From: RYN-230 sp963770545
Lineage (GTDB): Bacteria > Actinomycetota > Actinomycetes > Streptosporangiales > Streptosporangiaceae
Assembly (NCBI GenBank): GCA_963770545.1
Contig: CAVYQF010000010.1
Span: 1 to 64,000, forward strand
DNA length: 64,000 nucleotides
Reading direction: 5' to 3'
The position numbers and the translations under genes were made by a program. The notes under the pieces are model-generated. The model made no database searches. It saw only the letters and a list, made by a program, of their open reading frames with translations, and was not told the origin of the DNA. This document shows positions 19,659 to 28,383 of the stretch, in pieces. Position 1 is the first letter of the stretch. Every line of letters begins with the position of its first letter.

Positions 19659-20662
19659 ATGACCATGAGCATCCGCGCTACCATGCGCGCCTGCAGCAGA
19701 CGTCCCTGAATGGCCCGCAGGACCTGCGCCTCATCACCGACGCGCCCGTCCCGGTCCCGGGCCCGGGCGAGGTCCTGCTCCGGGTCACCGCCGCCGGGGT
19801 CAACTTCGGCGACATCTCGCAGGCGCACGGCACGTTCCCGGGCGGTCCGCAACCTCCGTACCTGGCGGGCTTCGAGGCGGCCGGTGAGATCGTCGCCCGG
19901 GGCGAGGCCGTCACTGGCCTGGAACCCGGAGCCCGCGTCATCGGCGCCGGCATCGGATGTGGCGCTTTCGCCGAGTACGCGGCGCTGCCCGCGGCCGCGG
20001 TGATGCCGGTGCCATCCGGCTGGACCGGGCAGGAAGCGCTGGGCCTGATCGTGAACTGGCCCACCGCGCTGGCCGCGCTGCGGCCCCTGGGCGGCATCGT
20101 AGCCGGGCAGACCGTGCTGATCCACGCGGCCGCGGGCGGAACCGGCCAGGCCGCGGTGACCATGGCCAAGCACTACGGCGCGACGGTGATCGCCACTGCC
20201 TCGTCAGGCAAGCACGGGGCAGTGCGGGCGCTGGGCGCCGACCATGTTCTCGACTCCCGCGGGGCCGGACTCGCCGCCGAGGTACTGCGGCTGACCGGCG
20301 GCACTGGCGCCGACCTGGTGCTGGAGTCAGCCGGCGGCGCCGCGCTCGGCGCCAGCCTGACTGCGGCCAGGCGGGTCACCGGCCGGGTGATCGTGTACGG
20401 GGCGGCCGGCGGCGAGGCACCGATAACCAACTGGGAACTGATCTACCAGCACCAGGTACAGATCATCGGCCTGAACATCGGCCTGCTGATCCAGGCCGCG
20501 CCGCAGATCTATGGCGAGGTCATGGGCGAGCTGCTCGCGCTCATCGCCGCCGGGGTGCTCACCCCCGGCCAGCCCGCCACGTGTGAACTCGCCGATGCCC
20601 CCAGGGCGCTCGCGGACCTGGAAACCCGGGCCACCGTCGGCAAGCTGGCCCTGCTGCCCTGA
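19659..20662 (+). pseudogene. Zinc-independent quinone oxidoreductase (MDR family), 5' frameshift
   Basis: From about 19691 a single frame encodes an almost complete quinone-oxidoreductase-type protein: the N-terminal GroES-like fold (PGEVLLRVTAAGVNFGDISQAHG), the NADPH-binding HAAAGGTGQAAV motif, then GADHVLDSR and GADLVLESAGG. No start codon exists in that frame before GTG 20000. The expected starts, ATG 19659, 19665 or 19683, lie in another frame and stop at 19709. GAAGGAAGAA precedes 19659. Restoring one base after ATGCGCGCC (near 19691) would give a normal N-terminus MRA(V)LQQTSLNGPQDLRL. It is therefore either an inactivated gene or a one-base sequencing loss. Between the duplication and this gene (19451-19658) I see nothing else. 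Confidence 0.75.
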
Positions 20663-20722
20663 GCAAGACCCGGACCGACCCGGTTGAAGGCGGATCATGC
20701 GGGAGAGGATGGCGAGTGATGG

Positions 20723-21790
20723 ATGGCCGACTGGACCGGGGCCTGCAGGGCAGTCATGCCTGATAGCGCCAGGTTAGCCCACGACACCGAGCCGTTCCGG
20801 CGTGAGCTGCTCGCGCACTGCTACCGGATGCTCGGCTCGATCCAGGATGCGGAGGACCTGGTCCAGGAGACGTACCTGCGGGCCTGGCGGTCCTATCACG
20901 GGTTCGAGGGCCGGTCTTCCGTGCGTACCTGGCTGTATCAGATCGCCACCAACGGGTGCCTGACCGAACTGGCCAAGCGCCATCGGCGAATGCTGCCATC
21001 CGAGCTGTGCGCCCCGCAGCAGGATCCCGGAGCGTACCCGGAGCAGGCCGGAACCGGGGTGAGCTGGCTGCAGCCCGCGCCGGATGCGCTGGTGGCCCCG
21101 GACTCGGCTGATCCCGCAGCCATCGTCACGGCGCGCGAGGGACTGCGGCTGGCGCTCATCGCCAGCCTGCAGTACCTCCCGCCCAGGCAGCGCGCGATCC
21201 TGGTGCTGCGGGACGTGCTGGCGTTCTCGGCCACCGAGGTCGCGGTGATGCTCGGCACCACGACGGTGTCGGTCAAGAGTGCGCTGCAGCGCGCCCGTGC
21301 GCGGCTGAGGGAACGGGCCCCGGACGCCGACCAGATTGCCCAGCCGACGCAGGCGCAAGCCCGCGCGCTCCTCGACCAGTACATCGCGGCGTTCGAGAAC
21401 GCCGACGCCGCAGCATTGGAGCGGCTCCTGCTCGAGGACGCCACCATAGAGGCACCACCGCTGCGCACGTGGTTCACCGGCCGCAAGACCTGTGCGCCCT
21501 TCCTGCGCAATCATGTTCTGGGATCGCCTGGTGACTGGCGCATGCTGGCCACCAGCGCCAACGGGCAGCCCGCCACCGCGGCCTACACCCGCGACCAGCA
21601 CGGGAACTACCAGCCCTACGGCATCTGCGTACTCACCCTCACCAGCCACGGCATCCGCCGGATCGTGTCCTTCGGGGATCCCGGCCTGGTGCCCTGGTTC
21701 GGGTTCCGGCTGGACCCGCCGGCCCCGGGCCGTGAGCGCTCAGCGGCCCGGCGTGACCCTATGTCTGGCAGACCGGGCACCAGAAGGTGA
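20723..21790 (+). CDS. ECF-type sigma factor with C-terminal SnoaL-like domain (SigG/TIGR02960-like)
   Basis: 355 residues. Sigma region 2 is FRRELLAHCYRMLGSIQDAEDLVQETYLRAW (about residues 26-56) followed by RSSVRTWLYQIATNGCL. Region 4 is LPPRQRAILVLRDVLAFSATEVAVMLGTTTVSVKSALQRAR (about 150-192). After it comes a SnoaL/NTF2-like domain (LLDQYIAAFENADAAALERLLLEDATIEAPP...). That architecture matches the SigG-like ECF group, where the tail replaces a separate anti-sigma factor. Start at ATG 20723; ATG 20756 is an in-frame alternative closer to the domain. Its 3' end overlaps the convergent DNA glycosylase by 32 bases. Confidence 0.88.
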   Translation: MADWTGACRAVMPDSARLAHDTEPFRRELLAHCYRMLGSIQDAEDLVQETYLRAWRSYHGFEGRSSVRTWLYQIATNGCLTELAKRHRRMLPSELCAPQQDPGAYPEQAGTGVSWLQPAPDALVAPDSADPAAIVTAREGLRLALIASLQYLPPRQRAILVLRDVLAFSATEVAVMLGTTTVSVKSALQRARARLRERAPDADQIAQPTQAQARALLDQYIAAFENADAAALERLLLEDATIEAPPLRTWFTGRKTCAPFLRNHVLGSPGDWRMLATSANGQPATAAYTRDQHGNYQPYGICVLTLTSHGIRRIVSFGDPGLVPWFGFRLDPPAPGRERSAARRDPMSGRPGTRR

Positions 21791-22544
21791 TGCGCCCCTC
21801 GGGGTCGCCGCCCTGGCCCTTTCCCTCGTCCCGGAGGATGACGGTGCCGCACCGGCGGCAGCGTCGCCCGGCCCGCCCGTACACCCAGTGCTCCTGGCCG
21901 CGCACCGCCATCCCGGTGGTGATGTGCCCGGTCCGGTCCTTGTTCGCGTCCAGCAGCCTGCGGGCCAGGTCCACGGTCGCGGGCAGGTCCCTGATCTCGC
22001 CCACCGGCCGCCATGGGTGGATGCCCCGCAGGAACAGCAGCTCGCACTTGTACACGTTCCCTACGCCGGCCAGGCTGCGCTGGTCCAGGAACGCCTCGCC
22101 GGCCGGGCGCTGCGGAGCGGTCATCAGGCGGCGCACCGCCTCGGCGGCGTCCCAGTCCGGGCCGAGCAGATCCGGGCCGAGGTGGCCGACCACGTCTGCT
22201 TCCTTCGCGGTGGGCAGCACCTCGACCACCCCGAGCTGGTATCCGACCGCCTGCCAGGCGTCGTTGGCGAGCACCAGCCTGATCTGGTGGGCCTGAGGTA
22301 CCCGGTCGGTGACCGGGCGGACCCGCCAGCGGCCCTCCATCTTCAGATGGGTGTGCACAGTCACGCCGCCCTCCACCCGGGTAAGCAGGTGCTTGCCCCG
22401 GGACAGCGACTCCGTCACCTGGCGTCCGGTCAGGTCGGTGGTGGCGTAGCGGGGGACCCGGAAATCGCTGCGGGTAAGCACCCGCCCGGCGAGCGCCCCG
22501 CGCAGCTGCTTCGCGGCGTGCCAGACCGTGTCCCCTTCCGGCAC
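21759..22544 (-). CDS. nei2: Nei-type (endonuclease VIII-like) DNA glycosylase
   Basis: 261 residues. The N-terminus MPEGDTV provides the catalytic Pro2 and Glu3 of the Fpg/Nei family. KMEGRW near residue 70 carries the conserved Lys of the beta strand. The H2TH region includes GEAFLDQRSLAGVGNVYKCE, and a C-terminal zinc finger (CRRC ... CPVC) ends the protein. The MPEGDTVWH start resembles actinobacterial Nei2, which removes oxidised pyrimidines in base-excision repair. It is convergent with the sigma factor. Upstream lies a 270-base region containing a 22-bp hairpin. Confidence 0.9.
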   Translation of the reverse strand: MPEGDTVWHAAKQLRGALAGRVLTRSDFRVPRYATTDLTGRQVTESLSRGKHLLTRVEGGVTVHTHLKMEGRWRVRPVTDRVPQAHQIRLVLANDAWQAVGYQLGVVEVLPTAKEADVVGHLGPDLLGPDWDAAEAVRRLMTAPQRPAGEAFLDQRSLAGVGNVYKCELLFLRGIHPWRPVGEIRDLPATVDLARRLLDANKDRTGHITTGMAVRGQEHWVYGRAGRRCRRCGTVILRDEGKGQGGDPEGRITFWCPVCQT

Positions 22545-22676
22545 CGCTCAGCCCCGCCTGCGCTGGCCGCGCCCGCGGGCGGGGGCTCGGGCCGGGGTGA
22601 TCAGTGCCTGCACCGCCCCAGTATGCCCGCGCCCCCCTCACGCGGCCGCCCGGTCGCGTCGCGTTCCCGTCCCTCC

Positions 22677-22726
22677 CATGACTGAAAGTCTGAGGTACCT
22701 CGGTGTACCTCAGACTTTCAGTCATG
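22677..22726. repeat. 22-bp perfect inverted repeat upstream of AbiEi/DUF559 gene
   Basis: Arms 22677-22698 and 22705-22726 are exact reverse complements (CATGACTGAAAGTCTGAGGTAC) around CTCGGT. It lies between two divergent genes (nei2 and the AbiEi/DUF559 gene), so it is not placed like a terminator. It is less GC-rich than the flanks. It may be an operator or a small mobile palindromic element. An ATG inside the left arm (22678) is in frame with the downstream gene. Confidence 0.8.
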
Positions 22727-22815
22727 CCCCTGCCCCTGCGGCCGGGAAGCGCTGGCGGGACGCCACACTTCTGCGGCAGGAGGCGATTGTCGGACCGCGG
22801 CAGCATCATGTCAGC

Positions 22816-23776
22816 GTGGGCAAGACGGTGCGGCTGGACCAGGCGGCTCTCGCCGCCCTGCTCGGCCGGCAGCATGGGGTGATCTCCCGCGCTCAGGCAG
22901 CCGCCTGCGGGATGACCACCGGCGCCTTACGGCACCGCCTCCGGCCCGGAGGACCGTGGCAGTCCCTCCTGCCCGGGGTGTACCTCGCCCAGACGGGCGT
23001 GCCCGGGGCCCGGCAACACGAGATGGCCGCCCTGCTGCTGGCCGGCCCAGACAGCGTCCTCACCGGGGCATGCGCGTTATCGCGGCACGGCTTCCGGGTG
23101 CAGCCCCCGGTCCTGATGGACGTCCTGGTCCCGGCGTCCCGGATCCGGCGGAACGTGGGGTTCACCCGGATCCGCCGCACGACGCGGCTGCCGCCCGGGT
23201 ATCTGCACCGCGGGGGAGATTCGCTACGCGCCGGTGCCCCGCGCGGTCGCGGACGCGGTCCGCTGGGGGAGCAAGGACCGGGAGGCGCGGGCTATCGTCG
23301 CCGAGGCCGTGCAGCAGGGGTACTGCCCGCTGCCCCTGCTCGCGGAAGAGCTGGAGGCAGGCCCGGTCCGCGGGTCAGCACGGTTGCGCCGGGTGCTGGC
23401 CGAGGTGACCGGCGGGATCAGGTCCATCGCGGAAGCCGACTTCCTTGAGCTGATCAGGCGGGCCCGGCTGCCCGTCCCGGTTCTCAACCCGCGGCTGTAC
23501 GCGGGGGACACGTTCATCGCCGCGCCGGACTGCTGGTGGCCGGACGCTGGAGTCGCGGCGGAGGTGGACTCGCGCGAATGGCACCTCGCCCCGGGTGACT
23601 GGGAGCGCACGCTGGCCCGGCACGCCCGGATGAGTTCCTACGGGATCATCGTCCTGCACTTCACGCCCGCGCAGATCCGTCGCGAGCCGAAGGCGGTGGC
23701 CGGGACGCTGGGCGCCGCGCTCACCGCGGCCGGGAACCGCCCGCCGCTGCCGCTGACCGCCCGCCCCGCCCGCTGA
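22816..23776 (+). pseudogene. AbiEi-type antitoxin domain fused to DUF559 nuclease-like domain, frameshifted
   Basis: The first part (22816 to about 23212) encodes an AbiEi-like winged-helix region: LAALLGRQHGVISRAQAAACGMTTGALRHRL, then GVYLAQTG, and a LTGACALSRHGF segment typical of these proteins. The second part, in the next frame to 23776, encodes a DUF559/Vsr-like domain with AEVDSREWHLAPGDWERTLARHARM and VLHFTPAQIR. The frames meet at CACCGCGGGGGAGATTCGC (about 23206-23224); with four G instead of five the protein would read LHRGEIRYAPVPRAVADAV. The start is probably GTG 22816, though ATG 22678 is possible. This fused family is common in actinobacteria and its role is not established. 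It is broken here unless the extra G is an error. Confidence 0.75.
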
Positions 23777-23896
23777 CCGCAGGTACCCGTGGCGCGCGCC
23801 GGCCGGCGGTCCGCTCGATTCGCCGCAACGAACTTCGCACTCAGCCGGTCACGCCAGCCCATACCGCCGAGTGGGAGGGAGATGACGGGGCGCCGG

Positions 23897-24241
23897 TCAC
23901 AGGAGCTTGCGGAGGCGCAGGATGTCGCCGATGCTGGCGTCGACCTTGACCCTGCCGGTCAGCCAGGCGCGGACAAAACGCTTCGGGTCACCCGAGATCG
24001 CCAGCAGCTCGTGGCTCGAGGCCGAGAACCGGACCTGAGCCGGCGGGTCACCCGGGCCGGCCTCGGTCACCGGGCTCGCGCCGTGCGGGCCGAGCTTCGT
24101 GACGAACGTGACGCCCAGGTCGGTGACGGTGCAGCTCAGGGAACGGTCCGCCAGGACAGCCGACCGCTTCTGCGGGTCAACCTCCGACAGACGGCCCGCC
24201 AGTACCTCCAGCGCCGTCCGGCATTCCTCAGCAGTCGCCAT
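23897..24241 (-). CDS. SCP2 sterol-carrier-domain protein
   Basis: 114 residues, one small SCP2-like lipid-binding fold (VTFVTKLGPHG..., QVRFSASSHELLAISGDPKRFVRAWLTGRVKVDASIGDILRLRKLL). The C-terminal GRVKVxGxxxxxLxL pattern is characteristic. The ATG at 24241 is preceded by GGAAAGGAGG, an excellent ribosome binding site; a longer open frame beyond it is not supported. Such genes often sit beside tlyA in actinobacteria, but here it is divergent from that operon. Ligand unknown. Confidence 0.88.
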   Translation of the reverse strand: MATAEECRTALEVLAGRLSEVDPQKRSAVLADRSLSCTVTDLGVTFVTKLGPHGASPVTEAGPGDPPAQVRFSASSHELLAISGDPKRFVRAWLTGRVKVDASIGDILRLRKLL

Positions 24242-24405
24242 CTCGCCTCCTTTCCCGCAGAGTGTCCATTGTGCAACTCCTGGCCCGTTGATGACGCCAT
24301 GGGCGTGGCGCCAGCCGTTGGTGGCGCGCCAGGGAGCGTCCGGACGGTAGCGTTCGTCACAGAACCGCCCCGCAGCCCGCATCCCTGCCGAGGAAGGAGC
24401 GCGTC

Positions 24406-24714
24406 GTGACGCAGAACGATCCGGTGGCGCCCGGCGCGGCCGCCCCCGAAAGCACCCCCGGGAGCGCCGTGATCACCGGTGATGCCCGGGTTGATCAGGC
24501 GCTGGGCCGGCTCGGTGACCTGGACGACCTGCCCCTGGCCGGGCACGCGGCGGTCTTCGAGCACATTCACGCTGAGCTGACCGGGGCGCTGGGTACGCTT
24601 GATTCAGGAAACGACCAGTTTCCGCAGGCCCCGATCGCGTCCTCCCAGAACCGGCCCGCACCGATCACGCCCGCAGCGGCTGCTCATGGAACTCCCGCGA
24701 CACCGGACAGCTGA
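24406..24714 (+). CDS. Small conserved protein preceding tlyA (Rv1693-type)
   Basis: 102 residues. The conserved core is DARVDQALGRLGDLDDLPLAGHAAVFEHIHAELTGALG (about 26-63), a short helical segment that is found just upstream of tlyA in many actinobacteria. The C-terminal 40 residues are low complexity. The GTG at 24406 follows GAGGAAGGAG. Function unknown. It starts the tlyA-nadK-recN operon, 19 bases before tlyA. Confidence 0.8.
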   Translation: MTQNDPVAPGAAAPESTPGSAVITGDARVDQALGRLGDLDDLPLAGHAAVFEHIHAELTGALGTLDSGNDQFPQAPIASSQNRPAPITPAAAAHGTPATPDS

Positions 24715-24733
24715 ACGGCGAGGCAGCCACTGC

Positions 24734-25534
24734 ATGAGTACCCGGAGACGTCTCGACGCCGAACTGGTGCGGCGTGGGCTGGCCCGGTCCCGCGAGCACG
24801 CCGCCGAGCTGGTCACGGCCGGGCGGGTGGTAGTGGCAGGCCAGTCGGCAGGCAAGACCGCGACCCAGGTCAGCGCCGATGACCCGATCGCGGTCCAGGA
24901 GGCCGGCACCGGGCCTGACTACGCGTCCCGGGGCGGCCGCAAACTCGCGGGCGCGCTGGCCGCCTTCCCCGGATTGCCGGTGGCGGGCCGTCGCTGCCTG
25001 GACGCGGGCGCGTCCACCGGCGGCTTCACCGACGTGCTGCTGCGCGCCGGGGCGGCCCAGGTCGTGGCCGTGGATGTGGGCTACGGCCAGCTCGCCTGGG
25101 CGCTGCGCAGCGACGAGCGGGTGACCGTGCTCGACCGGGTGAACGTGCGGCACCTGGAGCCCGCGCAGGTGGCTCCGCCACCATCCCTGGTCACCGCGGA
25201 CCTCTCGTTCATCTCGCTTGGCCTGGTGCTGCCGGCCCTGATCCGCTGCGCGGCGCCGGACGCCGACTTCGTGCTCTTGGTGAAGCCGCAGTTTGAGGTG
25301 GGCAAGGGACACGTCGGCGCGGGCGGGGTGGTGCGGGATCCCGCTTTGCGGGCCGCGGCCGTGAGCGCGGTGGCCACGGCCGCCGCGGATCACGGCCTGG
25401 GCGTGGCCGGGGTCACTGCCAGCCCGCTGCCTGGCCCCGCCGGGAACGTGGAGTACTTCCTCTGGCTGCGCCGTGGTGCGCCGCCGCTGGAGCCAGGCAG
25501 GCTCGCGCAGGTCATCGCGGAAGGACCGCAGTGA
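24734..25534 (+). CDS. tlyA: TlyA family rRNA (cytidine-2'-O)-methyltransferase
   Basis: 266 residues. An N-terminal S4 RNA-binding domain (RLDAELVRRGLARSREHAAELVTAGRVVV, residues 7-34) is followed by an FtsJ/RrmJ Rossmann fold with LDAGASTGGFTD (89-100), DVGYGQLAW, TADLSFISL and LVKPQFEVG. TlyA methylates 2'-OH groups of 16S and 23S rRNA and confers capreomycin sensitivity in mycobacteria. The ATG at 24734 is chosen because the S4 domain begins there. Its stop overlaps the nadK start (GTGA at 25531), indicating translational coupling. Confidence 0.94.
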   Translation: MSTRRRLDAELVRRGLARSREHAAELVTAGRVVVAGQSAGKTATQVSADDPIAVQEAGTGPDYASRGGRKLAGALAAFPGLPVAGRRCLDAGASTGGFTDVLLRAGAAQVVAVDVGYGQLAWALRSDERVTVLDRVNVRHLEPAQVAPPPSLVTADLSFISLGLVLPALIRCAAPDADFVLLVKPQFEVGKGHVGAGGVVRDPALRAAAVSAVATAAADHGLGVAGVTASPLPGPAGNVEYFLWLRRGAPPLEPGRLAQVIAEGPQ

Positions 25535-26496
25535 ATCCTCACCGGACGGTGCTCGTCACGGCGCACACGGGCCGGACCGCGGCGGTGACCACCGCCCGGC
25601 TCGTGATCGAGATGCTGATCTCCGCGGGCATCACGGTGCGGATCGTGGACACCGAGGCCGCCGAGCTGCAGTGGCCGGGCGCCGAAGTGGCCCCGGCCAC
25701 CCCGGAGGCCGCCCGCGGCGCCGAAATGGTCCTCGTCCTCGGCGGGGACGGGACGCTGCTGCGGGTGGCCGAGATGACCCGGCCCGCCGGGGTGCCGCTG
25801 CTCGGGGTGAACCTCGGGCACGTGGGCTTCCTCGCCGAGGCTGAATACGACGACCTGCCCAATGTGATCGACCGGGTGATCAACCGCCAGTACACCGTGG
25901 AGCAGCGGATGACGGTGGACGTGACGGTGCGGCAGAACGGGACCGTCATCGCCAGGACCTGGGCGCTGAACGAGGCCAGCGTGGAGAAGGTCGCCCGGGA
26001 GCGGATGATCGAGGTGATCACCGAGATCGACGGCCGGCCGCTGTCCCGGTGGGGGTGCGACGGCGTGGTCTGCGCCACGCCGACCGGCTCCACGGCCTAC
26101 GCGTTCTCCGCGGGGGGCCCGGTCGTATGGCCGGAGGTCGAGGCATTGCTCATGGTGCCGATCAGTGCTCACGCCCTGTTCGCTGGCCCGCTGGTCATCT
26201 CGCCCAGTTCCCTGCTCGCGATCGAGATCCTCGGCGGCCCCGCCGTCGGCCAGACCTTCGCGGGCGTGCTGTGGTGCGACGGGCGGCGGCGGGTGGATCT
26301 GCCGGCGGGCGCGCGGATCGAGGTCCGGCGCGGCGCTGCGCCGGTGCTGCTGGCCCGGCTGCGCAGCGAGGACGACGCCGCGGGCGGCGCGCAGTTCACC
26401 GACCGGCTGGTCGCGAAGTTTGGCCTGCCGGTTGCCGGCTGGCGGGGGCGCCCGTCCGCCCGCCACATCGAACAGGAGCCACGCGCTCATGCTTGA
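25531..26496 (+). CDS. nadK: NAD kinase
   Basis: 321 residues. It phosphorylates NAD to NADP in the cytoplasm. The diacylglycerol-kinase-like motif GGDGT is at residues 71-75, followed by NLGHVGFLAE, the NEAS motif in ALNEASVEK, and PTGSTAYAFSAGGP. The GTG start overlaps the tlyA stop, and the stop overlaps recN. The order tlyA-nadK-recN is conserved from mycobacteria to streptomycetes. Confidence 0.95.
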   Translation: MNPHRTVLVTAHTGRTAAVTTARLVIEMLISAGITVRIVDTEAAELQWPGAEVAPATPEAARGAEMVLVLGGDGTLLRVAEMTRPAGVPLLGVNLGHVGFLAEAEYDDLPNVIDRVINRQYTVEQRMTVDVTVRQNGTVIARTWALNEASVEKVARERMIEVITEIDGRPLSRWGCDGVVCATPTGSTAYAFSAGGPVVWPEVEALLMVPISAHALFAGPLVISPSSLLAIEILGGPAVGQTFAGVLWCDGRRRVDLPAGARIEVRRGAAPVLLARLRSEDDAAGGAQFTDRLVAKFGLPVAGWRGRPSARHIEQEPRAHA

Positions 26497-28246
26497 GGAA
26501 GTCCGCATTAATGCGCTCGGCGTGATCGAGGACGCCGTGCTGGAGCTGTCGCCGGGGTTCACGGTGGTCACCGGGGAGACCGGGGCGGGTAAGACGATGG
26601 TCGTCACCGGCCTCGGCCTCATGTTCGGCGGGCGGGCCGATCCGGCCCGGGTCCGGCCCGGGTCTGACCGGGCCACGGTCGAGGGCCGGCTGCGCATCGA
26701 CCCCGCAGGGCGGGTGGCCGGGCAGGTGACCGAGGCAGGCGGTGAACTCGACGACGACGGGGCGACGCTGATCGTCAGCCGGTCGGTGTCCGCGGAGGGG
26801 CGGTCGCGCGCGTACGCCGGCGGCCACTCGGTGCCGGTGTCGCTGCTGACCTACCTGGCCGACGACCTGGTCGCGGTGCACGGGCAGGCCGATCAGCAGC
26901 AGTTGCTGCGGCCGGGCCGCCAGCGGGAGTCACTGGACCGTTTCGCCGGCTCCGCCCTGGCTGCGGTCGCCGCCGACTACCACCGCGCCTACCAGCGGCA
27001 TCGCGAAGTCCAGGGTGAGCTGGAGGATCTGACCGGGCGGGCCCGGGAACGCGCCCAGGAAGCGGAGGACCTGCGCCGCGGCGCGGCCGAGATTGAGCGG
27101 CTGGAGCCCGTCGCGGGGGAGGACGTGGAGCTGAGGGCCGAGGAGGAGCGGCTGGCCAACGCGGACGGGCTGCACACCGCGGCCAGCGCCGCGCACGACG
27201 CGCTGCTCGGCGATCCGGCCAGCGGATCCTACGACCTGCCCGACGCGTCCAGCCTGCTGGCCACCGCCACCCAGGCGCTGGAGGCCGTGGCCGGGCACGA
27301 CCCGGTGCTGGCCGGGCTGGCAGGCCGGCTGTCCGAGGCGGCCTACCTGATCTCCGACATCGGCGCCGAACTCGCCTCGTACGTGGAGTCGGTGGAGGCC
27401 GACCCGGCCCGGCTGGCCGCGGTGCAGCAGCGGCGCGCCGACCTGACCCGGCTGATCCGCAGCTACGGCGCAGGCGCCACGCCCTCCGACGGCGGGGATG
27501 TGGCCGCCGTGCTGGACTGGGCCAGGCAGGCGGCCAGCCGGCTGGGCGAGCTAGATGGTGACGACGACCGGATCGCCGGCCTGGCCGCGGAAGCGGAGCA
27601 GCTCGGCGCGACCGTCGCCGGGCTTGCGGGCCAGCTCACCACGCTGCGCCGCGAGGCCGCCGCGCGCTTCGCCGCCGAGGTGACCGGCGAATTGGCCGCC
27701 CTGGCCATGCCGCACGCCTCCCTCACGGTCGCGGTCACGCCGCAGGAAGCCTTCGGCCCGCATGGCGCGGACGAGGTGGAAATCCGGCTGGCGGCGCACC
27801 CCGGAGCGCCGGCGCTGCCGCTGGCCAAAGGCGCCTCCGGCGGTGAGCTGTCCCGGGTCATGCTCGCGATCGAGGTGGTGTTCGCCGGGGCGGACCCCGT
27901 TCCGACCTTCGTGTTTGACGAGGTCGACGCGGGCGTGGGCGGGAAGGCCGCGGTGGAGATCGGCCGCCGGCTAGCCCGGCTGGCCCGGCTGGCCCAGGTC
28001 ATCGTGGTCACCCACCTCCCCCAGGTCGCCGCGTTCGCGGACACTCACCTGGTGGTGGAGAAGGCCGGCGACGGCAGCGTGACCCGCAGCGGGGTGACCC
28101 GGCTCGACGACGCCGGGCGGGTCACGGAACTGTCCCGGATGCTGGCCGGCCTGGAGGACTCCGAGTATGGCCGCGCGCACGCGGGCGAACTGCTCACCGC
28201 CGCCGCGGCGGAACGGGCGGCGGCCGCGGGGCCCCGCCCCAGCTGA
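26489..28246 (+). CDS. recN: DNA repair protein RecN
   Basis: 585 residues, normal length. An SMC-like ATPase in double-strand-break repair. It begins MLEEVRINALGVIEDA with Walker A GETGAGKT at residues 29-36. A central coiled-coil region (about 150-370) separates it from the C-terminal half, which carries the signature KGASGGELSRVMLAIE and Walker B FVFDEVDAGVGGKAA. The ATG at 26489, after CAGGAGCC, overlaps the nadK end by 8 bases. Both ATPase halves are intact. No damage-inducible promoter is visible directly in front, so expression probably follows the operon. Confidence 0.95.
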   Translation: MLEEVRINALGVIEDAVLELSPGFTVVTGETGAGKTMVVTGLGLMFGGRADPARVRPGSDRATVEGRLRIDPAGRVAGQVTEAGGELDDDGATLIVSRSVSAEGRSRAYAGGHSVPVSLLTYLADDLVAVHGQADQQQLLRPGRQRESLDRFAGSALAAVAADYHRAYQRHREVQGELEDLTGRARERAQEAEDLRRGAAEIERLEPVAGEDVELRAEEERLANADGLHTAASAAHDALLGDPASGSYDLPDASSLLATATQALEAVAGHDPVLAGLAGRLSEAAYLISDIGAELASYVESVEADPARLAAVQQRRADLTRLIRSYGAGATPSDGGDVAAVLDWARQAASRLGELDGDDDRIAGLAAEAEQLGATVAGLAGQLTTLRREAAARFAAEVTGELAALAMPHASLTVAVTPQEAFGPHGADEVEIRLAAHPGAPALPLAKGASGGELSRVMLAIEVVFAGADPVPTFVFDEVDAGVGGKAAVEIGRRLARLARLAQVIVVTHLPQVAAFADTHLVVEKAGDGSVTRSGVTRLDDAGRVTELSRMLAGLEDSEYGRAHAGELLTAAAAERAAAAGPRPS

Positions 28247-28383
28247 CCGGGTCCGGTCAGCTGGCCTGGCTGGACGCGGGCTGTACGCGGGCTGAGGGTC
28301 CTGGGCCGGGGCCAGCGGCCGGGCGAGTTCCTGATCCAGCGTGTGGCATCACCCGGTCGGCTGGTCTGGCAGGATGGACTGCG

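Noticed and set aside
22816..23776. Programmed ribosomal frameshift in the AbiEi/DUF559 gene
   Set aside because: There is no classical slippery heptamer with a downstream pseudoknot that I can recognise, and an extra G in a five-G run is more simply a mutation or sequencing error.
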